From Photobacterium damselae (GTDB taxonomy: Bacteria > Pseudomonadota > Gammaproteobacteria > Enterobacterales > Vibrionaceae): a stretch of 60,471 nucleotides of DNA. The stretch is from positions 1-60,471 of the forward strand of contig NZ_PYOG01000024.1 in NCBI RefSeq assembly GCF_003026815.1. The letters are read 5' to 3'. Positions 9,826 to 19,200 of the stretch are shown in pieces (the first letter of the stretch is position 1; the number at the start of each line of letters is the position of its first letter). The notes beneath the pieces are model-generated. The model searched no databases. It was not told where the DNA came from and saw only the letters and a list, made by a program, of their open reading frames with translations. A program made the position numbers and the translations under genes.

Positions 9826-11133
9826 ATGATCGGTGTAGAACTGTTTGTCGTTCTCGCGTTTATCTTCTTAGGCGCTCGAATCGGCGGTATTGGTATCGGC
9901 TTTGCCGGTGGTGCAGGTGTAATCGTACTTTCCCTTATCCTCGGTGTTCCAACCAGCCAATCTTTCATTCCAGTAGACGTTATCCTTATTATCATGTCAG
10001 TAATTACCGCGATTGCCGCAATGCAAGTTGCCGGTGGTATGGACTGGCTAGTTCAACTTGCAGAAGATTTTCTGCGTAAGAATCCAAAGCGTATTACTTT
10101 CTACGCACCGATCGTAACTTACCTAATGACACTAATGGCTGGTACTGGCCACACTGCATTCTCTACTCTTCCAGTAATTGCAGAAGTTGCTAAAGGTCAA
10201 GGTATCCGTCCTTCTCGCCCACTATCTATCGCTGTTGTTGCTTCTCAAATCGCAATCACAGCATCTCCAATTTCAGCGGCAGTTGTGTTCTTCTCTGGTA
10301 TCCTTGAGCCACTAGGCGTTAGTTACATCACGTTACTTGCTATCTGTATTCCAACAACTTTTGCTGCCTGTATGGTTGGTGCATTTGTAGCAAACTTCAT
10401 GGGTTGTGACCTAAAAGACGATCCTGTTTATCAAGAGCGTCTAGCGAAAGGTCTAATTAGCCTAGAGAACAAGACTCGTCGTGAAATCAAACCAGAAGCA
10501 AAACGCGCAACTTACATCTTTATTGCTGCGATTGTTTTCGTTGTTTGTTATGCAGCGGCAATCTCTCACTCTATTGGCCTAATTGAAAACCCAACTCTAG
10601 GTCGTAACGAAGCAATCATGACAGTAATGCTAACCGCTGCTGCTGCGATTGTTCTTACAACTAAGATTGACGCATCTCTTATCGCTCAAGCACCAACGTT
10701 CCGTTCTGGTATGACAGCATGTATCTGTGTACTTGGTGTGGCATGGTTAGGTTCTACTTTCGTTAACGCACACGTTGATGGCATCAAAGAAGTGGCAGGC
10801 GCACTACTAAGCGACTACCCATGGATGCTAGCTCTTGTACTGTTCTTTGCATCTATGCTGCTTTACTCTCAAGGTGCAACAACAACGGCTCTTATGCCTG
10901 CGGCGCTAGCGATTGGCGTATCTCCAGTAACTGCAATTGCATCATTTGCAGCAGTAAGTGCGCTATTTGTTCTTCCTACTTACCCAACGCTACTAGCTGC
11001 GGTTGAAATGGATGACACTGGCTCAACTCGTATCGGTAACCTAGTATTTAACCACCCATTCTTTGTTCCTGGTGTGGTAACAATTACAACGTCTGTTGCA
11101 CTAGGCTTTGTTGTTGGCGGTATGCTACTGTAA
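9826..11133 (+). CDS. dcuA: Anaerobic C4-dicarboxylate transporter (DcuA/DcuB family)
   Basis: The 435-residue integral membrane protein aligns end to end with E. coli DcuA. Matching segments include ARIGGIGIGFAGG near residue 20, MQVAGGMDWLV, ITASPISAAVVFFSG and VLPTYPTLLAAVEMDDTGST. DcuA exchanges aspartate, fumarate or malate for succinate across the inner membrane during anaerobic growth. The position directly behind aspA favours DcuA over DcuB. A terminator follows the stop within 40 bp. Confidence 0.94.
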   Translation: MIGVELFVVLAFIFLGARIGGIGIGFAGGAGVIVLSLILGVPTSQSFIPVDVILIIMSVITAIAAMQVAGGMDWLVQLAEDFLRKNPKRITFYAPIVTYLMTLMAGTGHTAFSTLPVIAEVAKGQGIRPSRPLSIAVVASQIAITASPISAAVVFFSGILEPLGVSYITLLAICIPTTFAACMVGAFVANFMGCDLKDDPVYQERLAKGLISLENKTRREIKPEAKRATYIFIAAIVFVVCYAAAISHSIGLIENPTLGRNEAIMTVMLTAAAAIVLTTKIDASLIAQAPTFRSGMTACICVLGVAWLGSTFVNAHVDGIKEVAGALLSDYPWMLALVLFFASMLLYSQGATTTALMPAALAIGVSPVTAIASFAAVSALFVLPTYPTLLAAVEMDDTGSTRIGNLVFNHPFFVPGVVTITTSVALGFVVGGMLL

Positions 11134-11153
11134 TCATTCAGTTGATTGGAAAA

Positions 11154-11177
11154 GGCTGCCTTCGGGTGGCCTTTTTT
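11154..11177 (+). terminator. Intrinsic terminator of dcuA
   Basis: GGCTGCC-TTCG-GGTGGCC forms a seven-pair stem with two G-T wobbles and a stable TTCG loop, followed by TTTTTT. The 7-bp tandem array begins only a few bases beyond. Confidence 0.85.
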
Positions 11178-11183
11178 ATATCT

Positions 11184-11312
11184 GAGGTTCGAGGTTCGAG
11201 GTTCGAGGTTCGAGGTTCGAGGTTCGAGGTTCGAGGTTCGAGGTTCGAGGTTCGAGGTTCGAGGTTCGAGGTTCGAGGTTCGAGGTTCGAGGTTCGAGGT
11301 TCGAGGTTCGAG
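11184..11312. repeat. Heptanucleotide tandem array, 18 copies of GAGGTTC
   Basis: Eighteen exact head-to-tail copies of GAGGTTC occupy 11184-11309, followed by a partial GAG. There are no sequence differences between copies, which points to recent slippage or active homogenisation. The array is in non-coding DNA between the dcuA terminator and a LysR gene. Because seven is not a multiple of three, every frame stays open across it, producing spurious repetitive frames on both strands; none has a ribosome binding site or non-repeat protein-like sequence. Confidence 0.95.
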
Positions 11313-11423
11313 CAGAATGCTTAAAAATGCGCTTAACACAAGAGATTAAAATGAATTTCTCACAGAAATGTGACGAGAAGTGATATAAAAGAAAAGAATA
11401 CATCTTTACCCATCCGTGGGCAA

Positions 11424-11509
11424 AGACATCGAACAATAACGGATTCCCATACGTTATTGTTCTTGGTTCGAATGGCGGTTATTCCCAAAACAACCATTCG
11501 AGTATGTCT
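11424..11509. repeat. Paired-hairpin (three-way junction) element
   Basis: Hairpin 1 (11431-11462) has a perfect 11-bp stem GAACAATAACG/CGTTATTGTTC and loop GATTCCCATA. Hairpin 2 (11469-11500) has CGAATGG/CCATTCG and an inner, partly paired ATTCCC-containing loop. AGACAT (11424-11429) and ATGTCT (11504-11509) close both into a three-way junction. A third small hairpin follows at 11559-11576 (AGTAGT-CCCATA-ACTACT). The shared CCCA loop motif looks designed. It could be a repetitive extragenic palindrome, a small RNA or a regulatory leader. Confidence 0.6.
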
Positions 11510-11599
11510 CAGTTTTTGCTACAAACTAGGCTTAAGACAGGAAAGCCTGTAGCTCTATAGTAGTCCCATAACTACTTAGGTTATAGAGGTAAAATCGTT

Positions 11600-12517
11600 A
11601 TGCAGCGATGCAAAAATGGGATGAAGCTTGATGATCTAAGAACCTTAATTGCTATTGCAAAACACGGCAGTTTTCGCAGTGCAGCTCAGGCGTTAGATAT
11701 CCCACCAACAACCTTAAGCCGTCGTTTACAACGCTTAGAAGATACACTTGGCAGTCAATTGGTATTGCGAGATAGTCGTAATGTTGCCCTTACGCCTCTT
11801 GGCCAAAATTATGTTGAACGATGCGAACCTTTAATTAAAGAACTCGAAGTTGCTACCTTAGAGTTAGATGATATTTCACATTCAGAGCCTCGTGGAGCAC
11901 TACGAATTTCAGCGCCTGTAGGTTTACTGACTTACAAACTGATGCCGCTATTTAATGAGTTTCTCAGTTTGTATCCTGAAGTCACGCTCTCATTAAACCA
12001 TCTCTCTAATCAGCACCACGATTACAGCCCAGAACAATACGATGTGGTTTTTCGTGTTGGCCATCAACCTGATTCCAGTTTCGCTGCCGCAACAATTGGT
12101 CAGTCGCAACGTATTTTAGTGGCCTCGCCCTGCTATTTAGCAAAGAATGATACGCCACAGCATCCTAACGATCTTTATCAACATGAGCGTTTAGCAACCG
12201 TTCCTGAATTTGAGTGGGCCTTGCGTCATGATGATATTCAGCAGCATCCAGACACACTGTGGGTGAACTCGCCTGTACGCTTAGCCATTGCCGATCTTAA
12301 TAGCGTTAAACAAGCCGCGATTGCAGGATTGGGAATAGCATGCTTACCCAATTATGTAGTGGCAGATGCATTACAACGAGGAGCACTCAAAACGTTAATG
12401 ACCGATTGGTACTCACCGTCTAGACCAATCTATATGTTGTATCAGCGATTAGAATATACGCCTGCTCATATCAGTTGTTTTATTGATTTCATGCGTAAAG
12501 GGCTAACGGAACAATGA
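11600..12517 (+). CDS. LysR-family transcriptional regulator
   Basis: The 305-residue protein has an N-terminal winged helix-turn-helix (MKLDDLRTLIAIAKHGSFRS, with the recognition region PPTTLSRRLQRLE) and a periplasmic-binding-like effector domain from about residue 95. RISAPVGLLTYKLMPLFNEF is typical of the CrgA/DsdC-like LysR subgroup. The start at 11600 has AGAGGT nine bases upstream; an internal ATG at 11621 gives the commoner LysR N-terminus but lacks a clear site. The target is unknown. It stands alone ahead of crbR on the same strand, with a possible structured upstream region. Confidence 0.9.
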   Translation: MQRCKNGMKLDDLRTLIAIAKHGSFRSAAQALDIPPTTLSRRLQRLEDTLGSQLVLRDSRNVALTPLGQNYVERCEPLIKELEVATLELDDISHSEPRGALRISAPVGLLTYKLMPLFNEFLSLYPEVTLSLNHLSNQHHDYSPEQYDVVFRVGHQPDSSFAAATIGQSQRILVASPCYLAKNDTPQHPNDLYQHERLATVPEFEWALRHDDIQQHPDTLWVNSPVRLAIADLNSVKQAAIAGLGIACLPNYVVADALQRGALKTLMTDWYSPSRPIYMLYQRLEYTPAHISCFIDFMRKGLTEQ

Positions 12518-12642
12518 TCCAGCTCTTAGTTAGCGCAATAGAAATTGATTTGCAGTAAATGCCAATGCTAGCGTAGTAGTCATATCGCCGACAGATACAA
12601 ACTGACGTGTAAAATCAAACTCATGGATGAAGGTGAACGAGT

Positions 12643-13272
12643 ATGGATGCTCAATACACAATAATCATTGCCGATGATCACCCGCTATTTCGCAGTGCTC
12701 TGCTTCAGTCGGTTCATCTTGCCATTGGCGGAGTCACTTTATTAGAAGCTGACTCTTTATCCTCACTGCAACGCCTACTTGAAAAACACCATCTTGATGT
12801 CGATTTACTCTTACTTGATCTTAAAATGCCAGGCGCAAATGGAATGTCGGGGCTGATAGAATTAAGACAGTGTTATCCAGATCTGCCTATCGTAGTGGTC
12901 TCAGCCAGTGAAGAGCCCGCAATCATAAAACAAGTCTATCGTCACGGCGCCTTTGGTTTTATTCCTAAATCCAGTGGTATGAAAGCATTACATGGAGCAC
13001 TCAACCAAGTATTAGCAGGTGACAATTACTTCCCAACCGATATTGATGCTCTCGATGAAACCGATGAACTGGTAGAAAAAATAGCGACATTAACACCGCA
13101 GCAACTCAAGGTACTAAAAATGCTGGCAGATGGATTGCTCAATAAGCAAATTGCCTATGAGCTTGATGTCTCTGAAGCCACAATCAAGGCCCATATGACC
13201 GCCATATTTCGTAAATTAAGTGTCACTAACCGAACTCAAGCAGTTATCTTGCTTCAAAATATTGTTTTGTAA
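12643..13272 (+). CDS. crbR: LuxR-type response regulator, CrbR-like
   Basis: The 209-residue protein has a receiver domain (residues about 5-120) with acidic pocket ADDHP and phospho-acceptor Asp59 in LLLLDLKMPG. A LuxR/NarL helix-turn-helix follows at about 147-200 (LTPQQLKVLKMLADGLLNKQ and the following recognition helix). The architecture and the presence nearby of a CrbS-type hybrid kinase and acs identify it as the probable partner CrbR, which in Vibrio cholerae activates acs for the acetate switch. The role is inferred from context and family. GAACGAG precedes the ATG. Confidence 0.8.
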   Translation: MDAQYTIIIADDHPLFRSALLQSVHLAIGGVTLLEADSLSSLQRLLEKHHLDVDLLLLDLKMPGANGMSGLIELRQCYPDLPIVVVSASEEPAIIKQVYRHGAFGFIPKSSGMKALHGALNQVLAGDNYFPTDIDALDETDELVEKIATLTPQQLKVLKMLADGLLNKQIAYELDVSEATIKAHMTAIFRKLSVTNRTQAVILLQNIVL

Positions 13273-13364
13273 AAAAACCTTACAGAAATATTAAAAATTA
13301 GGATAATAATTAAGCAGTTATTCGCTACAATGATATCTGGCCTAAACAATATAGGGGATATGCT

Positions 13365-13997
13365 ATGCTCAGCGTTTTGCTTACTCAGTTTGTTTTAATA
13401 TGGGCTGTGATTGATCCTATTGGTTCGATCCCGGTTTATCTATCCCAAACCCACCATCTATCCCCACATCAACGCCGCTTGGTTGCTATCAAAGCCATAC
13501 TTATTGCTACCGGAATTTTGCTCTTTTTTGTTATTGTTGGCCAAATATTACTAGAGGCTATGCAGATCCCACTGCCAGCTTTTCAAGCGGCTGGCGGATT
13601 AGTACTACTCTTATTTGCTCTAACAATGATCTTTGGTGAGAGCAAAGTTGAGCAAGAGTGCAAACTTAGCGAACAAGAATTACAACATTCAGAACTTGGT
13701 GCATTAGCGGTTTACCCACTTGCTGTACCTTCTATTGCATCCCCAGGAGCCATGATGGCAGTTGTGATGCTAACCGATAACAACCGCTATTCATTTATCG
13801 ACCAAGCTATCACAACCTCCGTTATGCTAAGTGTGTTAGTCATCACTCTTATCCTGCTACTAGGAGCGAGTAAAATCCAACGCTATATCGGAGATGTGGG
13901 TGCTGCGATTATCAGCCGAGTGATGGGACTTATTTTGGCTGCTGTTGCCCTAAATAACTTATTAATCGGGATTCGAGACTTTTATCTAGCCAGTTAG
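13365..13997 (+). CDS. MarC-family membrane protein
   Basis: The 210-residue protein has six predicted membrane segments and the MarC/YhgN signature IDPIGSIPVYLS near residue 17, and VPSIASPGAMMA in the middle. Members are integral inner-membrane proteins; some are described as neutral amino acid transporters, but most have no proven function. It begins behind an AGGGGAT site. It shares strand and direction with crbR and the symporter genes, but a strong terminator at 14025-14058 separates it from the latter. Confidence 0.88.
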   Translation: MLSVLLTQFVLIWAVIDPIGSIPVYLSQTHHLSPHQRRLVAIKAILIATGILLFFVIVGQILLEAMQIPLPAFQAAGGLVLLLFALTMIFGESKVEQECKLSEQELQHSELGALAVYPLAVPSIASPGAMMAVVMLTDNNRYSFIDQAITTSVMLSVLVITLILLLGASKIQRYIGDVGAAIISRVMGLILAAVALNNLLIGIRDFYLAS

Positions 13998-14024
13998 ACT
14001 TTTGGCTAATACTCCTCTTTTTTT

Positions 14025-14058
14025 ATGCCAGCGAATCACTAAGATCGCTGGCATTTTT
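14025..14058 (+). terminator. Intrinsic terminator after the MarC gene
   Basis: ATGCCAGCGA (14025-14034) pairs perfectly with TCGCTGGCAT (14045-14054) across a ten-base loop and is followed by TTTT. Confidence 0.9.
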
Positions 14059-14174
14059 ATCGCTATTTTTATCTTTTGCTCGACTAAAGTTGCACGGCGC
14101 ACTGTTGATTCCACTGTTATGGTTTACTGAAACATTTTATTAACAAACCAACAAGAACAGACAAGGAGATAACC

Positions 14175-14441
14175 ATGGCATTTGAATCTAAACATCATGC
14201 CGAGGCCTACTGGAAGGAAAACCTCACCACTATGTGCAACTTACTCGCTATCTGGTTTTTAGTCTCTTATGGCGCCGGAATTTTATTTGTTGATGCACTA
14301 AATACCATTCAGATTGGCGGATTTAAACTGGGGTTTTGGTTTGCTCAACAAGGCGCTATCTATGCTTTTGTCATTTTAATTTTCGTCTACGTGCTTCGCA
14401 TGAACGCCCTTGATCGTAAATACAAAGTACAAGAAGACTAA
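14175..14441 (+). CDS. DUF4212 small subunit of a sodium:solute symporter
   Basis: The 88-residue protein has two membrane helices separated by a short loop (about residues 20-40 and 52-72). WKENLTTMCNLLAIWFLVSY is characteristic of DUF4212, the putative small subunit that accompanies VC_2705-type sodium:solute symporters. It is nine bases ahead of the large subunit gene, so translation is likely coupled. AAGGAG precedes the start. The probable job is to help fold or regulate the transporter. Confidence 0.9.
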   Translation: MAFESKHHAEAYWKENLTTMCNLLAIWFLVSYGAGILFVDALNTIQIGGFKLGFWFAQQGAIYAFVILIFVYVLRMNALDRKYKVQED

Positions 14442-14450
14442 GGTGAGAAC

Positions 14451-16154
14451 ATGGATATTCAAACTTGGACATTTATCATTGTTGGAATCACATTTGCTGT
14501 CTATATCGGTATTGCGATTTGGTCACGAGCAGGATCCACCAGTGAATTTTACGTGGCAGGTGGTGGCGTTCACCCCGTAGCAAATGGGATGGCAACCGCA
14601 GCAGATTGGATGTCTGCCGCTTCCTTTATCTCCATGGCCGGAATTATCTCTTTTATTGGTTATGATGGCGGCGTGTATCTCATGGGATGGACGGGAGGAT
14701 ATGTCTTATTAGCCCTGTGCCTTGCCCCCTACCTACGTAAATTTGGTAAGTTTACAGTCCCCGATTTTATCGGAGATCGTTATTACTCAAAAACAGCCCG
14801 TATGGTTGCTGTGTTTTGCGCCATCTTTGTCTCTTTTACTTATGTTGCAGGGCAGATGCGAGGGGTTGGTGTCGTCTTTGCGCGCTTCCTCGAAGTTGAT
14901 ATTAATATGGGCATCATGATCGGAATGGGGATCGTCTTTTTCTATGCCGTTATGGGGGGCATGAAAGGGATCACTTATACTCAGGTAGCTCAATATTGTG
15001 TTTTAATTTTTGCTTTTATGGTTCCTGCGATCTTTACCTCTTTGATGATCACAGGATCTCCCATTCCACAGATTGGTTTTGGTTCAACGATTAATGGCAG
15101 TGAAACTTATCTCTTAGAAAAACTCGATGGCATCACTCAAGAGCTTGGATTTACCGCCTATACTGATGGCTCGAAAAGTATAGTTGATGTCTTCTTTATT
15201 TGTGCCGCCTTAATGGTGGGAACAGCGGGACTACCTCACGTTATTATTCGCTTTTTTACCGTCCCTAAAGTTAAAGATGCTCGAATATCTGCCGGATGGG
15301 CTCTAATTTTTATTGCTATTTTATACACCACAGCGCCTGCTGTTGCCGCTTTTGCCAGAATCAATTTGATCGACACCATTAACGGTCCAGACATGAAAGG
15401 AGTCAGTGCTGAACAAGCGCCAAGTTGGGTCACTAATTGGGAAAAGACAGGGCTGGTCTCATGGCAAGATAAAAACGGTGATGGCAAGATGTTCTACTCT
15501 GGCGATGATCGTAATGAGATGACCATCAACCGCGATATTATTGTGCTCGCAAGTCCAGAGCTGGCCAAATTACCCAATTGGGTCGTTGCACTGCTGGCAG
15601 CGGGCGGGTTAGCAGCCGCACTATCAACAGCAGCAGGACTTCTGTTAGTTATTTCAACCTCTATCTCCCACGACCTACTGAAAAAAGGCTTCAAGCCTAA
15701 TATGACCGACAAACAAGAACTCCTAGCGGCTCGGCTTGGGGCCATTGTCGCAATAGTTGGTGCCGGTTATCTGGGGATTAACCCGCCAGGCTTTGTGGCG
15801 CAAGTTGTTGCCTTTTCATTTGGCTTAGCCGCCAGTTCGTTCTTCCCTGCCATTATCTTAGGAATCTTTTATAAGCGTATGAATAAAGAAGGAGCAATCT
15901 CAGGCATGATTGCTGGTATCGCCTTTACGACGGCTTACATCATCTATTTTAAATTCATCAATCCAGCAGCAAATACACCTGAAAATTGGTGGTTTGGGAT
16001 CAGCCCAGAAGGCATTGGTACCCTGGGGATGTGTTTAAACTTTGTAGTTGCAATTGTGGTCAATAAATTTACGGCAGAAGTACCTAATGATGTTCAAGAA
16101 ATGGTGGAGTCTATTCGCTATCCTCAAGGAGCCGGAGAAGCCCACGATCATTAA
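14451..16154 (+). CDS. Sodium:solute symporter, VC_2705 subfamily (probable acetate/monocarboxylate carrier)
   Basis: This 567-residue SSS (SLC5) protein has about 13 membrane segments. The core motifs NGMATAADWMSAASFISMAG and GLAAALSTAAGLLLVIS are those of the ActP/VC_2705 group, close to acetate permease ActP of E. coli. An extra soluble loop of about 60 residues between 315 and 380 is a feature of this subfamily. The substrate is probably acetate or a related short acid, from its position in an acetate-control locus; this is inference. The gene is directly downstream of DUF4212 and convergent with crbS. Confidence 0.88.
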   Translation: MDIQTWTFIIVGITFAVYIGIAIWSRAGSTSEFYVAGGGVHPVANGMATAADWMSAASFISMAGIISFIGYDGGVYLMGWTGGYVLLALCLAPYLRKFGKFTVPDFIGDRYYSKTARMVAVFCAIFVSFTYVAGQMRGVGVVFARFLEVDINMGIMIGMGIVFFYAVMGGMKGITYTQVAQYCVLIFAFMVPAIFTSLMITGSPIPQIGFGSTINGSETYLLEKLDGITQELGFTAYTDGSKSIVDVFFICAALMVGTAGLPHVIIRFFTVPKVKDARISAGWALIFIAILYTTAPAVAAFARINLIDTINGPDMKGVSAEQAPSWVTNWEKTGLVSWQDKNGDGKMFYSGDDRNEMTINRDIIVLASPELAKLPNWVVALLAAGGLAAALSTAAGLLLVISTSISHDLLKKGFKPNMTDKQELLAARLGAIVAIVGAGYLGINPPGFVAQVVAFSFGLAASSFFPAIILGIFYKRMNKEGAISGMIAGIAFTTAYIIYFKFINPAANTPENWWFGISPEGIGTLGMCLNFVVAIVVNKFTAEVPNDVQEMVESIRYPQGAGEAHDH

Positions 16155-16225
16155 CGAGTAATGGGTCAGAGTAAAATACCCATACCGCAATGTGGCGCTA
16201 AGGTAATTAACTTAGCGCCATTAAA

Positions 16226-19200
16226 TTAGACGGGCTCAGATAGCCTCTGTTTCTTTTGCTGCTGAGTAATTTGGTTCAATAATGCGCGCAATTTTAATGG
16301 CTTAACTGGTTTGGATAAATAGGCAAACCCTTGAGTCTTAACCCGTTCTTGGATTGCCGTTGTCCGGTCTGCGCTGATCACTACCCCAGCAAACTCTTGC
16401 CCCAGTCGTAAACGACACTGCTGCAATACTTCCAGTCCCGTTTGCCCTCGATCTAAATGAAAGTCAGTTAGGATCACCTGAGGCTGCCACTGTGGCGTAA
16501 TATGCTGCAGAGCCGAAAATAAATCGGGAGCTAATCGAACATCACACTGCCAACGACTCAACACGCCTTTCATCGCCGCTAAAATAGGGGCTTCATTATC
16601 AACACATAATACTCGCAACCCTTGTAAAGAGTGGCTCATTTCTTGAGAAGTCGTGCGAGCGATAGGTTTAGCTTGCGCTACGGTAGCTCGCGATACCTGT
16701 AATGAGAAAACCGTTCCTTTGCCGGGCCAAGAACGCAGATCGAGTGAATGATTTAGCACCCGAGCAATACCTTTTGCTATTGCTAATCCTAACCCCAGTC
16801 CTTGTCCCTTAATATCTTGATCAAAACGGGTAAACTCATCAAAAATTTGTGCTTGTTTACTCGCTTCAATACCCGGCCCGTTATCCCAAACTTCAATCAA
16901 TAAATCATCCCTTTTACGGCGAACGCCAAGCAACACTTTTCCTCCTGGGTTATAACGCAATGCATTTGTTAAAAAATTCTGTAATGCGCGACGTAATAAC
17001 TTAGGATCGGAGTAGATCATAGCTTGCGTATTGATCAATGAAAACTGAGTTCCTTGCTGCTGAGCTAAAGCGTTAAACTCGGCATTTAATGTATTTAACA
17101 CATCACTTAATGCAAAAGCATGTACTTGAGTATTAAGCTTACCCGCTTCTAATCGTGAAATATCCAACAGATCTGAAATAAGATCTTCAGCCGCTTCTAA
17201 TGAGCTTTCAATATGGCGCGCCAGTTGCTGACTTTCAGGATCTTGAGCCACCTCTGCCAGAGAAGATGAAAATAATTTAGCTGCATTTAAGGGCTGCATA
17301 AGATCATGACTCACTGCGGCCAAAAAACGGCTTTTTGAATGTGCTTGTCGCTCTGCTTGCTGAGTCGCAACCACTAGGCGACGATTTAATTGTTCTAACT
17401 GCTGGGTCCGTTGTTGAACACGCGCTTCAAGATTTTCATTCGCTTCTTGTAATGCACCTTCCGCTTGGCGAAAAGCCGTAATATCGGTAAAACTCATCAC
17501 AAAGCCGCCACCTGGCATCGGATTTCCTTGAACCTCGATTACTTGCCCATCAGGACGAATGCGAGATGAGGTATGGGCGGTACCTCGTTTTAAATGTTCC
17601 ACTCGTTTTGCCACATGCCATTCAGGATCTCCCGGACCACACAAACCCATTTGCGCATTATGCCGAATAACATCTTCTATCGGTCGCCCAACTTGAATTA
17701 AACCTGCAGGGAAGTGAAACAACTCCAAATAACGCTGATTCCACGCAACCAAATACAGTTTTTTATCAACAACAGCAATGCCTTGGCTAATATGTTCAAT
17801 CGCACCTTGTAATAAGCCACGACTAAAATCAAACAGTTCAGAAGCCTCATCAACAATGGTTGCCACCTCTTCTAACTGCATATTTCGCCCCTCTAGAGCC
17901 GAGCTTAATACTAAACGTGCTGTCGAGGTTCCAAACACTCCAGCTAGCATCCGTTCGGTATGACGAATTAAATTGGCTGAAGCCAGCTGGGAAGAGACTA
18001 AGGGCTGATGTTGTTGACTGTATTGCGCAAAAGCCTGACGAGTCCGTTTTCGACCAACAAAACGGGCCACCAGCATTTCTAATTCAGCGACAGTAACGCG
18101 AGTTTGATATAAACGACCACTATCTTGCTCTGGTACTGGAACCCCAACAAAGGAGGCGGCCTGCAATCGTTCTGTTAAGCTGGCACGCGATAGTAATGAC
18201 ACCACAACATAACACAGCAAATTGGCTAACAAGCTGAGAAACATCCCCCAATCGGTTATCGACACCTCAGCCGCCAATAGAGTTGGCGGAGGGGTTAAAA
18301 GCCATAACACCACATTTGTTTCACCATTGCCCGCCAGTAGATCAGCTTGCTGCATTAAGGTTAATAACCAGAGTGTAATCCCCACGGCTAAACCACAAAA
18401 CACCCCGTTACGATTGCCTTTACGCCAATAAATACCGCCAATTAATGCAGGAGCAAATTGTGCCATCGCCGCAAAAGCTAATAGACCAATGGTTGCCAAC
18501 GAAGAGATAGATTCTAAAGCTAAAGCAACGCCCCATGCTGCCAATAGAACCAAGCCAATTAATAGCCGACGAATTTTTAACAGCACTTGAGAAAAGGCTT
18601 TAAAACTGCGTTGCGGGATCGGTAAGCGACGCAGCAATAATGGCAAGACTAAGTCGTTCGATAACATAATGGCAAGGGCAATGGTTGAAACAATCACCAT
18701 TCCAGCAGCGGCAGATGTTCCCCCTAAAAAAGTTAAAATAGCCAACCAGTTATGTTGCAAATAGAGCGGTAAGTTAATGATTAAAGTATCGGCTGAAACC
18801 GTAGGTAAGAGTTGCTGACCTAAAATGGCTATAGGTAAAACACCCAACCCCATCAATAGTAGATAAAGAGGAAATACCTTGCGTGCTAAATGCAGATCTT
18901 TAGGCTGCTGATTTTCGACCACTATGGTATGAAACTGACGCGGCAAACAGATAATTGCCGTCATCGCCAGCAGAGTATGAATGGCGAAGGTTGGCCAATT
19001 AGGAGCCTGCCAACTAAATGATGACATTGAAAGTATGGTTGAACTGACTGGCGGTTGAATCAGCCAGAACACAGCAAACCCAGCTAGCAACAAAAAGGCC
19101 ACTAACTTTAATAGCGACTCAAAGGCTACCGCTAACATTAAACCACGGTGATGCTCTGTTGTATCGATATGTCGCGAGCCAAAGACTATCGTAAACAGAG

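Noticed and set aside
11184..11312. CRISPR-like array
   Set aside because: The units are 7 bp and contiguous, with no spacers and no cas genes nearby.
10980..11436. Several overlapping repetitive reading frames on both strands
   Set aside because: They are produced by the 7-bp tandem array, which has no stop in any frame. None has a ribosome binding site or non-repeat protein-like sequence.
11424..11509. Integron attC site
   Set aside because: The paired arms lack the R-prime and R-double-prime GTTRRRY boxes and no integrase or gene cassettes are near.
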